From the NCBI GenBank assembly GCA_003151335.1, contig PLXE01000072.1:1-36237 (forward strand): DNA of 36,237 bases, written 5' to 3'. Each line of letters begins with the position of its first letter. Position 1 is the stretch's first letter. A program made the position numbers and the translations under genes. The stretch is from Acidobacteriaceae bacterium. Its GTDB lineage: Bacteria; Acidobacteriota; Terriglobia; Terriglobales; Acidobacteriaceae. Below the pieces are notes generated by a model. The model was not told the DNA's origin and made no database searches. It saw nothing but the letters and a program-made list of their open reading frames with translations. Shown here piece by piece: positions 8,585-16,583 of this stretch.

Positions 8585-8591
8585 GTACTGT
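8562..8591 (+). promoter_or_regulatory. Likely sigma-70-type promoter of nrdJ
   Basis: A perfect -35 TTGACA at 8562-8567 is followed after 18 bases by TACTGT at 8586-8591 as a weak -10. The second NrdR-like box sits in the spacer. If used, it gives a leader of about 565 bases before the ATG at 9165. Confidence 0.45.
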
Positions 8592-9164
8592 TCGCCGAAG
8601 CTGGGCGTTTTTGGAGGCGTTCTCCCCCAGAGCCAAGGCGGGCAGAGGTGACCGCCCTGGCGCGAAAGTGGGCCTGGGTTCTTGACGATTCCTTCTCTGG
8701 ACGCGGCGCAGGTTTCGCCAAGCGCAGCGATTTAGGGCAGGGCTCTCCGCGATTTGCGAGAGAGGAGCTTCAAAGTGGGGTTCCCTGACGCACGCGCCGT
8801 TAGCGTGTCGAGGGCTAGCAGGTGGGCCGACGAAGTCATCGCAAGACGATGACATCAGCGGTGTTCCTTTCCAAGTCAGTGCGGCACTTCAGCGCGTGCT
8901 GTTGCGCGCATGAGTTGCCCGTCCGGATTCCGCCACAGGAAATTTCCTGGGCGGCACGCGGTTGTGCGGTGGCGCCGGACAAAAGATCAACCGGGGGCTT
9001 CTTTTCCTGTCCACGTTTCGCTGGCAGGCGAAGAGGCCCCCACAACCTTCTGGGCGGAAATTGATAAAGCGGGCCTTCAGACCCGCGCAAATGATGAATC
9101 GACCTGAGCAAGAAATACGCGTAATACGAGCAATAAATAATTAACACGATCAGGAGCACTCTCC
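8592..9164 (+). other. Long leader of nrdJ, structured
   Basis: About 570 bases with no supportable gene. I looked for a cobalamin riboswitch, because the downstream enzyme uses B12, and found no B12-box-like core. The region contains a strong hairpin (8993-9041) and a copy of a GCGGGCC-TTCA-type palindrome (9069-9086). The open frame on the minus strand at 8836-9159 is judged spurious. Confidence 0.45.
8993..9041 (+). promoter_or_regulatory. 17-bp hairpin in the nrdJ leader
   Basis: GGGGGCTTCTTTTCCTG at 8993-9009 pairs with CAGGCGAAGAGGCCCCC at 9025-9041, around a 15-base loop. The stem has two G-U pairs and one mismatch. No T-run follows, so it is not a standard intrinsic terminator. It may be an attenuator, an RNA-stability element or one of the genome's palindromic repeats. 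Confidence 0.5.
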
Positions 9165-12100
9165 ATGGCCGAAGTCACCAACAAACCAACTACTGCGACC
9201 ACCCCGTCCATCGCGACCGGCGAACCCACCACCACCGCCGCATCCGTCACGCCCACACCCAAGAAGCGCGCGCCCGGGCTCGGCTTCAAGCGCTTCTTCA
9301 CCAAGGCCGGGGTCTCGCCCTACGACGAGCTGGAGTGGGAGCTGCGTCTGGCGCAGATCACCGACACGCAGGGCAGCATCATCTTCGAGCAGAAAGATGT
9401 CGAGGTCCCCAAGGACTGGTCGATGACGGCGACCAACATTGTCGCCAGCAAATATCTGCACGGGCCGCTGGACACGCCCGAGCGCGAGACCGGCGTGCGC
9501 CAGCTCGTCACCCGCGTCGCCGAGACCATTCGCGACTGGGGCATCAAGGGTGGATACTTCCGCAGCGACGACGACGCGGCCATCTTCCACGACGAACTCG
9601 CCCACCTGCTGTTGCAGCAGAAGGCGGCCTTCAATTCGCCGGTATGGTTCAACGTGGGCTGCGATCGCATCGAGCCCAACTCCGACGCGCAGAACTGGCA
9701 CTGGAATCCGCAGGCCCAGCGCGTGGAATACGGCGCGGTCGGCTACAAGAATCCGCAATGCTCGGCGTGCTTCATCAACTCGGTACACGATTCGCTCGAC
9801 AGCATTCTCACTCTCGCCAAGACCGAGGGCATGCTGTTCAAGTGGGGATCGGGCACGGGCACCAATCTGTCTCCACTGCGTTCGTCCACTGAAGCGCTCT
9901 CCGGCGGCGGCACCGCCAGCGGCCCGCTCAGCTTCATGAAGGGCTTCGACGCTTTCGCCGGCGTCATCAAGAGCGGCGGCAAGACGCGTCGCGCCGCCAA
10001 GATGGTCATCCTCAACATCGACCATCCTGACGTGGTTCAATTCATCGAATGCAAGCAGAAGGAAGAGGCCAAGGCCTGGGCGCTGGTCGAAGCCGGATAC
10101 GACGGCAGCGGTCCCGACAGCGAGGCCTACTCGTCCATCTTCTTCCAGAACGCCAACAACTCGGTGCGCGTGACCGACGACTTCATGTACGCGGTGCTGC
10201 GCGATGGCGACTTCAGCACCCGCTCGGTGAAGGACGGCCATCCCGTGCAGACCTTCAAGGCGCGCGATCTGCTGCACAAGATTTCCGACGCTACCTGGCA
10301 CTGCGGCGATCCCGGCATGCAGTACGACACCACGGTCAATCGCTGGCACACCTCGAAGAACACGGCGCGCATCAACGCGTCGAACCCTTGCAGCGAGTAC
10401 ATGTTCCTCGACGATTCGGCCTGCAACCTCGCCAGCTTGAACCTGATGAAGTTCGCGCCCAACGGCACGTTCGACATCGATGCCTATCGTTACGCCTGCG
10501 CCATCATGATTACCGCGCAGGAAATCCTGGTGGACAACAGCGGCTATCCGACCGAAGCCATCGGCAAGAACTCGCACGACTACCGTCCGCTGGGACTCGG
10601 CTATGCCAATCTCGGCGCGCTGCTGATGGCCGCGGGCCTGCCCTACGACTCCAACGCCGGACGCGACTACGCCGCCTGCGTTACCGCCATCATGTGCGGC
10701 GAAGCCTATCTGCAATCGTCGAAGATTGCCGAACTCTGCCAGCCGCTCACACCCGCCACTGAGGCGACCTCGGCTGCTGAGATCACCGGCGCCGCCTGTC
10801 CCGGCTGGTACATCAATCGCGAGCCCTTCCTCGACGTCATTCGCATGCATCGCGCATCGGTGAACAACATCGACAAGACCCACGTCCCGCCGGCGCTGTT
10901 CGAAGCCAGCAAGAGCACCTGGGACGAAGCCCTGAAGCACGGCGAGAAGTTCGGCTATCGCAACGCGCAGGTCACGGTGCTGGCCCCCACGGGCACCATC
11001 GGCTTCATGATGGACTGCGACACCACCGGCATCGAGCCCGACCTGGCGCTGGTGAAGTTCAAGAAGCTGGTGGGCGGCGGCATGATCAAGATCGTAAACA
11101 ACACCGTGCCGGCCGCGCTGTTCAAGCTGGGCTACACGCCCGACCAGACCAACGCCATCGTCAGCTACATCGACGCCACCGGCACTATCGAAGGCGCGCC
11201 CTCGGTCAAGGAAGAGCACCTGCCCATCTTCGACTGCTCGTTCAAGCCGTCGAAGGGCACGCGCACCATTCACTATCTGGGACATGTGCGCATGATGGCG
11301 GCCGCCCAGCCGTTCATCTCGGGCGCAATTTCCAAGACCATCAACATGCCCGAGAACGCCACGGTAGAAGACATCACCGAAGCCTACATCCAGGCGTGGA
11401 AGCTGGGGCTGAAGGCGGTCGCCATCTATCGTGACGGATCGAAGAAGGCGCAGCCGCTCAGTTCCATGGGATCGGCCACCGCCAAATCGAAAAAGGGCGA
11501 CGCGCTCGCTGCCCCGGTCGAGGTGGAAGACGAGGCCGCGGCGCCGCCCCGCGCCATGCGCCATCGCCTGCCCGACGAGCGCCTGTCCATCACCCACAAG
11601 TTCAGCGTGGGCGGACACGAAGGCTATCTCACCGTCGGCCTCTACAAGGACGGCATGCCGGGTGAGCTGTTCATCACCATGGCCAAGGAAGGCTCGACCG
11701 TCAGCGGCCTGATGGACAGCTTCGCCTGCGCCACGTCGCTGGCGTTGCAGCACGGCGTGCCGCTCAAGCTGATGTGCGAGAAGTTCGCGCACACCCGCTT
11801 CGAGCCCAGCGGCTGGAGCGGTAACCAGGACATCGGCTACGCCAAGTCGATCATGGATTACATCTTCCGCTGGCTGCAGTTGCGCTTCCTCACCGGCCAA
11901 CAGCAGGCGCTGTTCGACGGCCTGCGTCCCAAGTACGTCAACGCCCCGCCGCCGGGCGTGCCGGACGAGAATGGCTACGGCTCGGACAAATCCATTACGG
12001 GTGTCGTCCTGAGCGACCCCGAACATCGTGAGGGGGAGTCGAAGGACCCCTATAACAGCAACAATCCGTCCCAACTTGTCATCCCGGGCACAGCCGGTGC

Positions 12101-12305
12101 CCCATCCTTGTCCGCTGGTATTAGCGGACAGGGTGGGAAAGCCGGCCTCAGCGGGCCCAGGGGCCACCATCACGCCTCCGACGCGCTACAGGACCTGATT
12201 GACATGGGCGACGCGCCCGTCTGCTCCGTCTGCGGCGCCATCATGACCCGGAATGGAAGCTGCTACAGATGCATGAGCTGCGGCAGCACCAGCGGGTGCT
12301 CGTAA
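9165..12305 (+). CDS. nrdJ: Adenosylcobalamin-dependent (class II) ribonucleotide reductase
   Basis: A 1046-aa vitamin-B12-dependent ribonucleotide reductase, which makes deoxyribonucleotides from ribonucleotides in the cytosol and needs no oxygen and no radical-storing partner subunit. Visible landmarks: a Pro/Thr-rich N-terminal tail (to about residue 45), FNSPVWFNVG, NPQCSACFIN with C199 as one redox Cys, GSGTGTNLS, NPCSE (residues 407-411, with C409 the thiyl-radical Cys and E411 catalytic), ACNLASLNL and LAPTGTIGFMM. At the end comes a Cys-rich tail with C1020/C1023, C1033/C1036/C1039 and C1045 that re-reduces the active site and may bind zinc. The ATG follows AGGAG. Residues about 950-1015 form a low-complexity linker containing a DNA palindrome (12101-12137). 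NrdR-like boxes lie upstream. Confidence 0.96.
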   Translation: MAEVTNKPTTATTPSIATGEPTTTAASVTPTPKKRAPGLGFKRFFTKAGVSPYDELEWELRLAQITDTQGSIIFEQKDVEVPKDWSMTATNIVASKYLHGPLDTPERETGVRQLVTRVAETIRDWGIKGGYFRSDDDAAIFHDELAHLLLQQKAAFNSPVWFNVGCDRIEPNSDAQNWHWNPQAQRVEYGAVGYKNPQCSACFINSVHDSLDSILTLAKTEGMLFKWGSGTGTNLSPLRSSTEALSGGGTASGPLSFMKGFDAFAGVIKSGGKTRRAAKMVILNIDHPDVVQFIECKQKEEAKAWALVEAGYDGSGPDSEAYSSIFFQNANNSVRVTDDFMYAVLRDGDFSTRSVKDGHPVQTFKARDLLHKISDATWHCGDPGMQYDTTVNRWHTSKNTARINASNPCSEYMFLDDSACNLASLNLMKFAPNGTFDIDAYRYACAIMITAQEILVDNSGYPTEAIGKNSHDYRPLGLGYANLGALLMAAGLPYDSNAGRDYAACVTAIMCGEAYLQSSKIAELCQPLTPATEATSAAEITGAACPGWYINREPFLDVIRMHRASVNNIDKTHVPPALFEASKSTWDEALKHGEKFGYRNAQVTVLAPTGTIGFMMDCDTTGIEPDLALVKFKKLVGGGMIKIVNNTVPAALFKLGYTPDQTNAIVSYIDATGTIEGAPSVKEEHLPIFDCSFKPSKGTRTIHYLGHVRMMAAAQPFISGAISKTINMPENATVEDITEAYIQAWKLGLKAVAIYRDGSKKAQPLSSMGSATAKSKKGDALAAPVEVEDEAAAPPRAMRHRLPDERLSITHKFSVGGHEGYLTVGLYKDGMPGELFITMAKEGSTVSGLMDSFACATSLALQHGVPLKLMCEKFAHTRFEPSGWSGNQDIGYAKSIMDYIFRWLQLRFLTGQQQALFDGLRPKYVNAPPPGVPDENGYGSDKSITGVVLSDPEHREGESKDPYNSNNPSQLVIPGTAGAPSLSAGISGQGGKAGLSGPRGHHHASDALQDLIDMGDAPVCSVCGAIMTRNGSCYRCMSCGSTSGCS
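12101..12137 (+). repeat. Palindromic element inside the nrdJ linker
   Basis: CCCATCCTTGTCCGCT, a 6-base loop, then AGCGGACAGGGTGGG: a stem of about 14 pairs with one bulge, lying within codons 979-991 of nrdJ. The outer CCCA..CC / GG..TGGG arms resemble the intergenic palindromes at 15982, 16950 and 24415. The encoded residues are Ala/Gly/Ser-rich linker, so an in-frame insertion would be tolerated. Confidence 0.5.
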
Positions 12306-12315
12306 GAAGGATTCA

Positions 12316-12352
12316 TCACAGAGGCACGGAGGACCTCCCCGTACCTCTGTGA
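12316..12352 (+). terminator. Hairpin after nrdJ
   Basis: TCACAGAGGCACGG pairs with CCGTACCTCTGTGA (one mismatch) around a 9-base loop, starting 11 bases after the nrdJ stop. There is no T-run, so it is either a weak terminator or a 3'-end stabiliser. Confidence 0.45.
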
Positions 12353-12650
12353 CCATGTCGGAAGCGCTCCATCCATGCATATCTGCGACGTTTTCCACAA
12401 TTTTGAATTCCGTCCGCGCGAATTGAGCGGTACGCGGTCCCGCCGATGTGTACTGACGATCCGTTTGTTTTTCAAACGCTGGGCGGGCTTCATGCTGAAA
12501 TCTGGTGCATAAGCCTGTGAAGCAACGTGCAAATGGTGCCAAGTAATTGAGATCAAATGCTTAAATTCTGCGAAGTTTCGGATGGACGGAACCAGACAGA
12601 ACTGAGATTATCCTTGAGTTCCCGATGATTAATTGCGATGGGCGGCTCCC
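12353..12650. other. Spacer before the three-gene cassette
   Basis: About 300 bases with noticeably more A+T than nrdJ. No gene is supported. The promoter of the cassette should lie here, but I cannot place it with confidence. Confidence 0.4.
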
Positions 12651-13106
12651 GTGAATCTTGCAGCATTACTCGAAATTGTATTGCGATTTCGGGATGAAAG
12701 GGACTGGCGGCAGTTTCACACCTTGAAGAATCTCGCCGCAGCGGTCTCCATCGAGACAAGTGAGCTGCAGGAGTTGTTGCTCTGGAAGACCGACGCCGAG
12801 GCACTCGATTTCGTGCAATCCATGAAGGGCAAACGTCGCCTCGAAGAGGAGATCGCGGACGTCCTCATCTACATGTTCCTGCTGTCCTTTGAAGCCGGAA
12901 TCGATCTCGGCGTGGCCGTTCAGCGTAAGTTGGCAGCGAATGCAAAGAAATACCCCGTCCAATTGGCGAAAGGAAACGCGTTGAAGTACTCGGAGCTTCG
13001 ATCGTTGGGCCTTGAACACGGCGACTCTTCCCAAGCCAAAGACCCTGCCTCACCCCTTCACGAGCAATTTTCCCTTTTCCCGGGCGGCGTTTCTCCTGTA
13101 CAGTGA
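12651..13106 (+). CDS. MazG-like nucleotide pyrophosphohydrolase (DCTPP1/RS21-C6-like)
   Basis: A 151-aa all-alpha NTP pyrophosphohydrolase. The start region LRFRDERDWRQFHTLKNLA is diagnostic of the RS21-C6/DCTPP1 branch. Magnesium ligands are visible as ETSELQE (E38, E41) and EEEIADV (E67, D70). It is followed by the usual long helix and a Lys-rich segment KYPVQLAKGNALKY. Relatives hydrolyse dCTP or modified dNTPs to the monophosphate plus pyrophosphate. I start it at GTG 12651 because family proteins begin with a short M-x-L-x-x-L lead; TTG 12633 is the only earlier in-frame option. The C-terminal ~40 residues are extra and Pro/Ser-rich. It is the first of three genes on this strand, 49 bases before the next; a housekeeping or phage-defence role are both possible. 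Confidence 0.88.
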   Translation: MNLAALLEIVLRFRDERDWRQFHTLKNLAAAVSIETSELQELLLWKTDAEALDFVQSMKGKRRLEEEIADVLIYMFLLSFEAGIDLGVAVQRKLAANAKKYPVQLAKGNALKYSELRSLGLEHGDSSQAKDPASPLHEQFSLFPGGVSPVQ

Positions 13107-13155
13107 TCTCCGTCATTCCCTTGACCGGGCGTCTTAGTGTTGAGAGTCGCATCAA

Positions 13156-14343
13156 ATGCTCATGACCCGGAATTACTTAGACGAAATGCTATTGCAGGCT
13201 GACATTATAGACGCGCAGTATCGCAAAGCGGTGGAGCAACTGCTGGCTGCGAACATGGCTGATTCTGAGCCGCGCTCATCGCTTTTTTCAATAATGAAAG
13301 GCGTCTTCCCAGGGGACCTCCTCCAGTACAAGCCCGAGCTTAAGGGCGCCTGGGCGACACCGCAGGGCCCATCGATTCCAACTTACTATCCGGAACTTCA
13401 CGCGTTGAACTATGAGTGGTACTTCACTACTCAGACGGCTGAGAACCTTGTTCAGGAGTTTGTAAGTCCACATGGTTTGACCGTCTGCCTAGGTACACCG
13501 ACGGTAGCCTCAGCTGCTGTAAGAAAAGACAAGAACATTATCTTGGTCGATCAGAACCCGGCTATATTAGCGCGATTTCCTGGACTTTCTTGGTCGTCGG
13601 AACTGCATTTGATGAACGCCGCTGATGCAGGACGGCTCAGCCTCAAGGCCGATGCGTTGATCTTCGACTCACCTTGGTACCTTGGGGATATTCTCGCGTG
13701 GTTGGCGGCGTCTTCCTGCTTGGTGAGGCCGGGCGGGACGATTGTGTTTGCATTATATCCTTCGCTTATAAGGCCAACCGCGCAACTGGAGCGAGATTTC
13801 GTGCTGGAGGTCGCTTCCGCTATCGGTGACGTCAAAATAATGGAGGACTCCTTAGCGTACGAGACCCCCCTGTTCGAGGCGGAGGCTCTAAAGGCGTGCG
13901 GCTTTTCTTTTGTCGGCGAGTGGCGTCGTGGTGACACCGTTGTTATCCAGGACACACGTCCCCTCAAACTGTCCTTGCCGAATCTTCCCAGCAGGAGCGA
14001 AGTTGACGGACAGTGGGAGAGTTTCCTAATCGGCTCGCAGGTTTTGAAACTCCGTGCGAAAACACAACAGGAATCTACTCGCCATTTTCAGAGCTTCCTA
14101 GAACCGGTCGGCGAAAGTTTCGCTTTTGCGTCCGTCAGTGTGCGGCACGACAGACGGAACGAAGCCGATTTGTGGACATCTAGAAATCGTGTCGCTAAGA
14201 CGAGAGACAGGAACACGTTGCGCAGCATCCTGCGACAGCTTCAGGCGGGAGTGACTTTGCACGATGCTTTGGCTCCGCATGCGAACACGTTGGGGTTGGC
14301 AGGCGAGGACCAGATGCGCGCGATTCTATTATTGGAGAATTGA
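13156..14343 (+). CDS. Methyltransferase-fold protein of unknown function
   Basis: A 395-aa cytosolic protein with no close family I recognise. The order of features suggests a Rossmann/class I methyltransferase fold: VCLGTPTVA (G113, motif-I-like), IILVDQNP (acidic D132 ending strand 2), and ADALIFDSPWYLGD (D171-S172-P173-W174). The last is reminiscent of the DPPW/DPPY catalytic motif of adenine-N6 and MT-A70-type methyltransferases. RPGGTIVFALYPS is a typical post-motif strand. The N-terminal ~100 residues and C-terminal ~150 are unassigned. Its stop codon touches the start of the phosphoesterase gene, so the two are translationally coupled. The altered motif (DSPW, not DPPW) leaves open whether it methylates a nucleic acid, a nucleotide or nothing. 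It could also be a non-methylating nucleotide-binding protein. Confidence 0.65.
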   Translation: MLMTRNYLDEMLLQADIIDAQYRKAVEQLLAANMADSEPRSSLFSIMKGVFPGDLLQYKPELKGAWATPQGPSIPTYYPELHALNYEWYFTTQTAENLVQEFVSPHGLTVCLGTPTVASAAVRKDKNIILVDQNPAILARFPGLSWSSELHLMNAADAGRLSLKADALIFDSPWYLGDILAWLAASSCLVRPGGTIVFALYPSLIRPTAQLERDFVLEVASAIGDVKIMEDSLAYETPLFEAEALKACGFSFVGEWRRGDTVVIQDTRPLKLSLPNLPSRSEVDGQWESFLIGSQVLKLRAKTQQESTRHFQSFLEPVGESFAFASVSVRHDRRNEADLWTSRNRVAKTRDRNTLRSILRQLQAGVTLHDALAPHANTLGLAGEDQMRAILLLEN

Positions 14344-15846
14344 ATGCGGCGAACTGCGATCTTACGGTTCAGCGACGCGGAAAAAATTCCCACAGTCGGA
14401 GCGCACCTGGAGATAATTAGCTCGAAGCGGACTGCGTGGTGGGGCTGGTGGCGTAAGGAAAAGGAATCGCCTTGTCTAGATGTTCTTCGCAAGCTCCAGG
14501 CGGAGATAAAGGTACACACACCGCTTCGCATGGGCTTAGTCAACAGGAAAGGAGACGAGAGTTTTCATGTCGCAAGTTGTGTCGAGCTTCAATACGCGCC
14601 TGATGGCAGCAAGATAAATAGTCCGGACCCCGACCTGACACCCGAGTACTACCGTTCTGATATGTATCCCGCGTGGTTCAAGTTTCAAGCTATTGACACC
14701 GTAACCAGAGCCGATTTCGTGCGAGAATTCGCTGTTGTGCCCTACCTGGACCCGACTCTCTATGAGGTTTTCTGGAAAACAGACGGGGACTTTAAGACGG
14801 TGGAGGTCACGCCAAGCGAAACGTGGACAATGAATCCCGTTTCAACCTACGGGGAAGTGATCCTTCACATCTCAGATCTTCATTTTGGAGAACTCCACGG
14901 TTTCCCCATTAACCCATCTCAACCTGGTCAAGGGATTAACGGTAGGCCGTTGTGGGAGGTTATCTCAACTCGCGTTAGGCGTGACCTCGGTGTGCAGATA
15001 GGCGTGTTGGTGGTTTCTGGTGATCTCATTTCAAAAGGAAAGGATGAATCATACGCACAAGCGCGAGATTTCCTTGACGAACTCTTAAACTCCCTGGGTC
15101 TAGATAAGAGCCATTGCATAATAGTTCCTGGTAATCACGACATGTGGACGGTGGGTGTTGAGCATCCTTCGAGAGACTATGGACACGAGCGGCCCTACCG
15201 AGATTTTATGGAATCATTTTTCAAAACTGACTTCAGGACCCTTGAACGCGTTCGTCGTTACCTAACGCCCTCGGGCCGCGATCTCATTTTCATAGAATTG
15301 AACTCGGCTCGGATGAGAAGTGACGAATTAAGAGAATACGGCTATGTGGCAAAGCATCGCTATGATCGACTGCTAAGCTTCGTTTCTGATTCATTGAAAC
15401 AAGAGGACGGTTCTAAAGAGCCAGTCTTCTTTGCAGTGTTACACCACCATATCATGCCGGTTAGTTGCGTCGAGATTCCAGACGAAAAACGCCCTGTAAG
15501 CATCTGCCTTGACGCGGGCGAGTTAATGGACGAATTTCAGAACTTCGGCATTCAGTTTGTCTTACACGGACATCAGCACGCACCGTTTATTGGCACGGCT
15601 TCACGCCTGCCACGCAATTCCCTTGCAGAGGAATATGTTCCGCGTCCGGTATATGTGATTGGATGTGGAAGTTCTGGTGGTAAGCGAGACATTCTTCCTC
15701 GCGATCTCGAATCCAATACATTCGGAATCTACCGACCCGATGGCAATAAACTAAAGGTTACGGTCGAGAAATATACGGAGACCGCTCCACCGGTCTTGTA
15801 TCGTCAGGTTTCGCTGCCTATACAGCCCTGGGAGCCACCTGCGTAG
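14344..15846 (+). CDS. Calcineurin-like metallophosphoesterase with novel N-terminal domain
   Basis: A 500-aa cytosolic protein. Residues ~172-415 are a calcineurin-like phosphoesterase with all five metal motifs intact: SDLHFG (D178, H180), SGDLISKG (D227), PGNHDMW (N264, H265), LHHHIM (H367-369) and LHGHQH (H410, H412). The first ~170 residues form a separate domain I cannot assign. It begins RRTAILRFSD and carries a striking AWWGWWRKEKE segment near residues 31-41, followed by beta-rich sequence. The last ~85 residues are also extra. The ATG immediately follows the TGA of the preceding gene. The substrate could be a cyclic nucleotide, a nucleic acid or a nucleotide. Together with the MazG-like and methyltransferase-fold genes it looks like a dedicated nucleotide- or nucleic-acid-processing module. 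Confidence 0.85.
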   Translation: MRRTAILRFSDAEKIPTVGAHLEIISSKRTAWWGWWRKEKESPCLDVLRKLQAEIKVHTPLRMGLVNRKGDESFHVASCVELQYAPDGSKINSPDPDLTPEYYRSDMYPAWFKFQAIDTVTRADFVREFAVVPYLDPTLYEVFWKTDGDFKTVEVTPSETWTMNPVSTYGEVILHISDLHFGELHGFPINPSQPGQGINGRPLWEVISTRVRRDLGVQIGVLVVSGDLISKGKDESYAQARDFLDELLNSLGLDKSHCIIVPGNHDMWTVGVEHPSRDYGHERPYRDFMESFFKTDFRTLERVRRYLTPSGRDLIFIELNSARMRSDELREYGYVAKHRYDRLLSFVSDSLKQEDGSKEPVFFAVLHHHIMPVSCVEIPDEKRPVSICLDAGELMDEFQNFGIQFVLHGHQHAPFIGTASRLPRNSLAEEYVPRPVYVIGCGSSGGKRDILPRDLESNTFGIYRPDGNKLKVTVEKYTETAPPVLYRQVSLPIQPWEPPA

Positions 15847-15871
15847 AGTTGGCCGGCCAGCCCAGAACGGG

Positions 15872-15960
15872 GGCGGGTGGCCCACCCCTTCGGCTTGACC
15901 GGGCTTCTCGGACATGGGTGCCCGAAGAACAGTTGTCAGTAGCCAGTAGCCAGTTGTCAG
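15872..15960 (+). repeat. 89-bp dispersed direct repeat, copy A
   Basis: From GGCGGGTGGCCCACCCC to AGTTGTCAG. Copy B at 17559-17647 differs at only 6 of 89 positions. The core contains a tandem 7-base unit (AGTAGCC twice). It lies just after the phosphoesterase stop. Short hydrophobic open frames read from both copies on the minus strand are translations of the repeat, not genes. Confidence 0.75.
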
Positions 15961-15981
15961 AGAAGACACCCCGGCGGGTGG

Positions 15982-16010
15982 CCCACCCAAGCTTCTTTTG
16001 CTTGGGTGGG
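15982..16010 (+). repeat. Palindromic repeat (CCCACCCAAGC hairpin), copy 1
   Basis: CCCACCCAAGC at 15982-15992 pairs perfectly with GCTTGGGTGGG at 16000-16010 around a 7-base loop. The same sequence family occurs at 16950-16982 and 24415-24449. It could act as a bidirectional terminator, and it could also be a REP-like mobile palindrome. Confidence 0.7.
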
Positions 16011-16097
16011 GTGTTCGTGGTTACAACGAGAATCCCCGCGCTAGCCGAAAGAGGGCTAGAAAGGGGGCACGCGGCTCCGGTGGTGTCGCCCTTCGGG

Positions 16098-16310
16098 CTA
16101 TTTGCCGCCCACCAGATCCATTAGTTCGGACTGCGCCTGGCCCCAATCCTCGTCAGCACGGTTGTGGATGCTGCCGCGAGACTCGTAGATTTGGTAAGCG
16201 CGGGTCCGTATCGCGTCTTCCGAGAAGGTACTGGCTGAATCTCTGTTCAAGATTGCTTGCGGTTTGGAGCGGTCAGACTTCTGGCTAACGCGGACTTTGG
16301 GATTAGACAC
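16098..16310 (-). CDS. DUF2934 domain small protein
   Basis: A 70-aa protein. The C-terminal half matches DUF2934: AIRTRAYQIYESRG followed by ADEDWGQAQSELM. This is a short helical domain found in many small proteins of Acidobacteria and Proteobacteria with no assigned function. I start it at GTG 16310 because AGGAG lies five bases before it; an in-frame GTG at 16331 would add seven residues. The N-terminal part is basic and polar. Upstream is copy 1 of the conserved leader element (16346-16387), shared with the divergent gene at 16584 and with the gene at 18619, so these genes are probably co-regulated. Confidence 0.75.
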   Translation of the reverse strand: MSNPKVRVSQKSDRSKPQAILNRDSASTFSEDAIRTRAYQIYESRGSIHNRADEDWGQAQSELMDLVGGK

Positions 16311-16345
16311 TATAACTCCTATGACTGCCACGACTAAGGGGAGAA

Positions 16346-16387
16346 AACTCCAGAACGGCTGACCTAGTTCAGGGGATCTGAATGAGA
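16346..16387 (-). promoter_or_regulatory. Conserved two-hairpin leader element, copy 1
   Basis: Read on the minus strand: CTCATTCAGATCCCCTGAAC, then TAGGTCAGCCGTTCTGGAGT. It can form TTCAG/CTGAA and TCAG/CTGG stems. It lies about 36 bases before the DUF2934 start. It is more diverged than copies 2 and 3 but keeps both pairings, with one pair becoming U-G. Confidence 0.6.
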
Positions 16388-16443
16388 GGTGGGAATTCTC
16401 TCTCGCTTTCGATGGTACGCTGAGTAAGCGCTGTTGTCCAAGT

Positions 16444-16472
16444 TTGACAATGCTGAGGCAATCAGGTATAGT
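16444..16472 (+). promoter_or_regulatory. Sigma-70-type promoter of the ABM-like gene
   Basis: TTGACA at 16444-16449 and TATAGT at 16467-16472, separated by 17 bases, form a near-consensus promoter. Transcription would start near 16479. This places leader copy 2 (16501-16543) inside the 5' untranslated RNA rather than upstream of the promoter. Confidence 0.65.
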
Positions 16473-16500
16473 TGAAATTGAGGTTAGTTTCTACCCTCGC

Positions 16501-16543
16501 CTCTTTCAGGTTCCCTGAATATAAGTCAGCCCATCTGAAGTTC
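16501..16543 (+). promoter_or_regulatory. Conserved two-hairpin leader element, copy 2
   Basis: CTCTTTCAGGTTCCCTGAAT then ATAAGTCAGCCCATCTGAAG. Stem 1 is TTCAGG/CCTGAA with a 3-base loop, and stem 2 is TCAG/CTGA with a 5-base loop. The first CTGA can alternatively pair with the following TCAG, so the element could switch. It lies about 40 bases before the start codon at 16584 and is almost identical to copy 3. Confidence 0.65.
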
Positions 16544-16583
16544 CCTCCTTCTTATATGCGACGCAACCTTTAGGAGGTTGAAT

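Noticed and set aside
8836-9159. 107-codon minus-strand frame in the nrdJ leader
   Set aside because: It reads through the leader hairpin and palindrome, has no domain and no ribosome site, and overlaps the expected transcript of nrdJ.
8592-9164. Cobalamin riboswitch upstream of nrdJ
   Set aside because: Expected from biology, but no B12-box-like core or matching helices could be found by eye.
9150-12173. 1007-codon open frame antisense to nrdJ
   Set aside because: Long antisense frames are common opposite high-GC genes; nrdJ motifs are unambiguous and the antisense protein has no recognisable domain.
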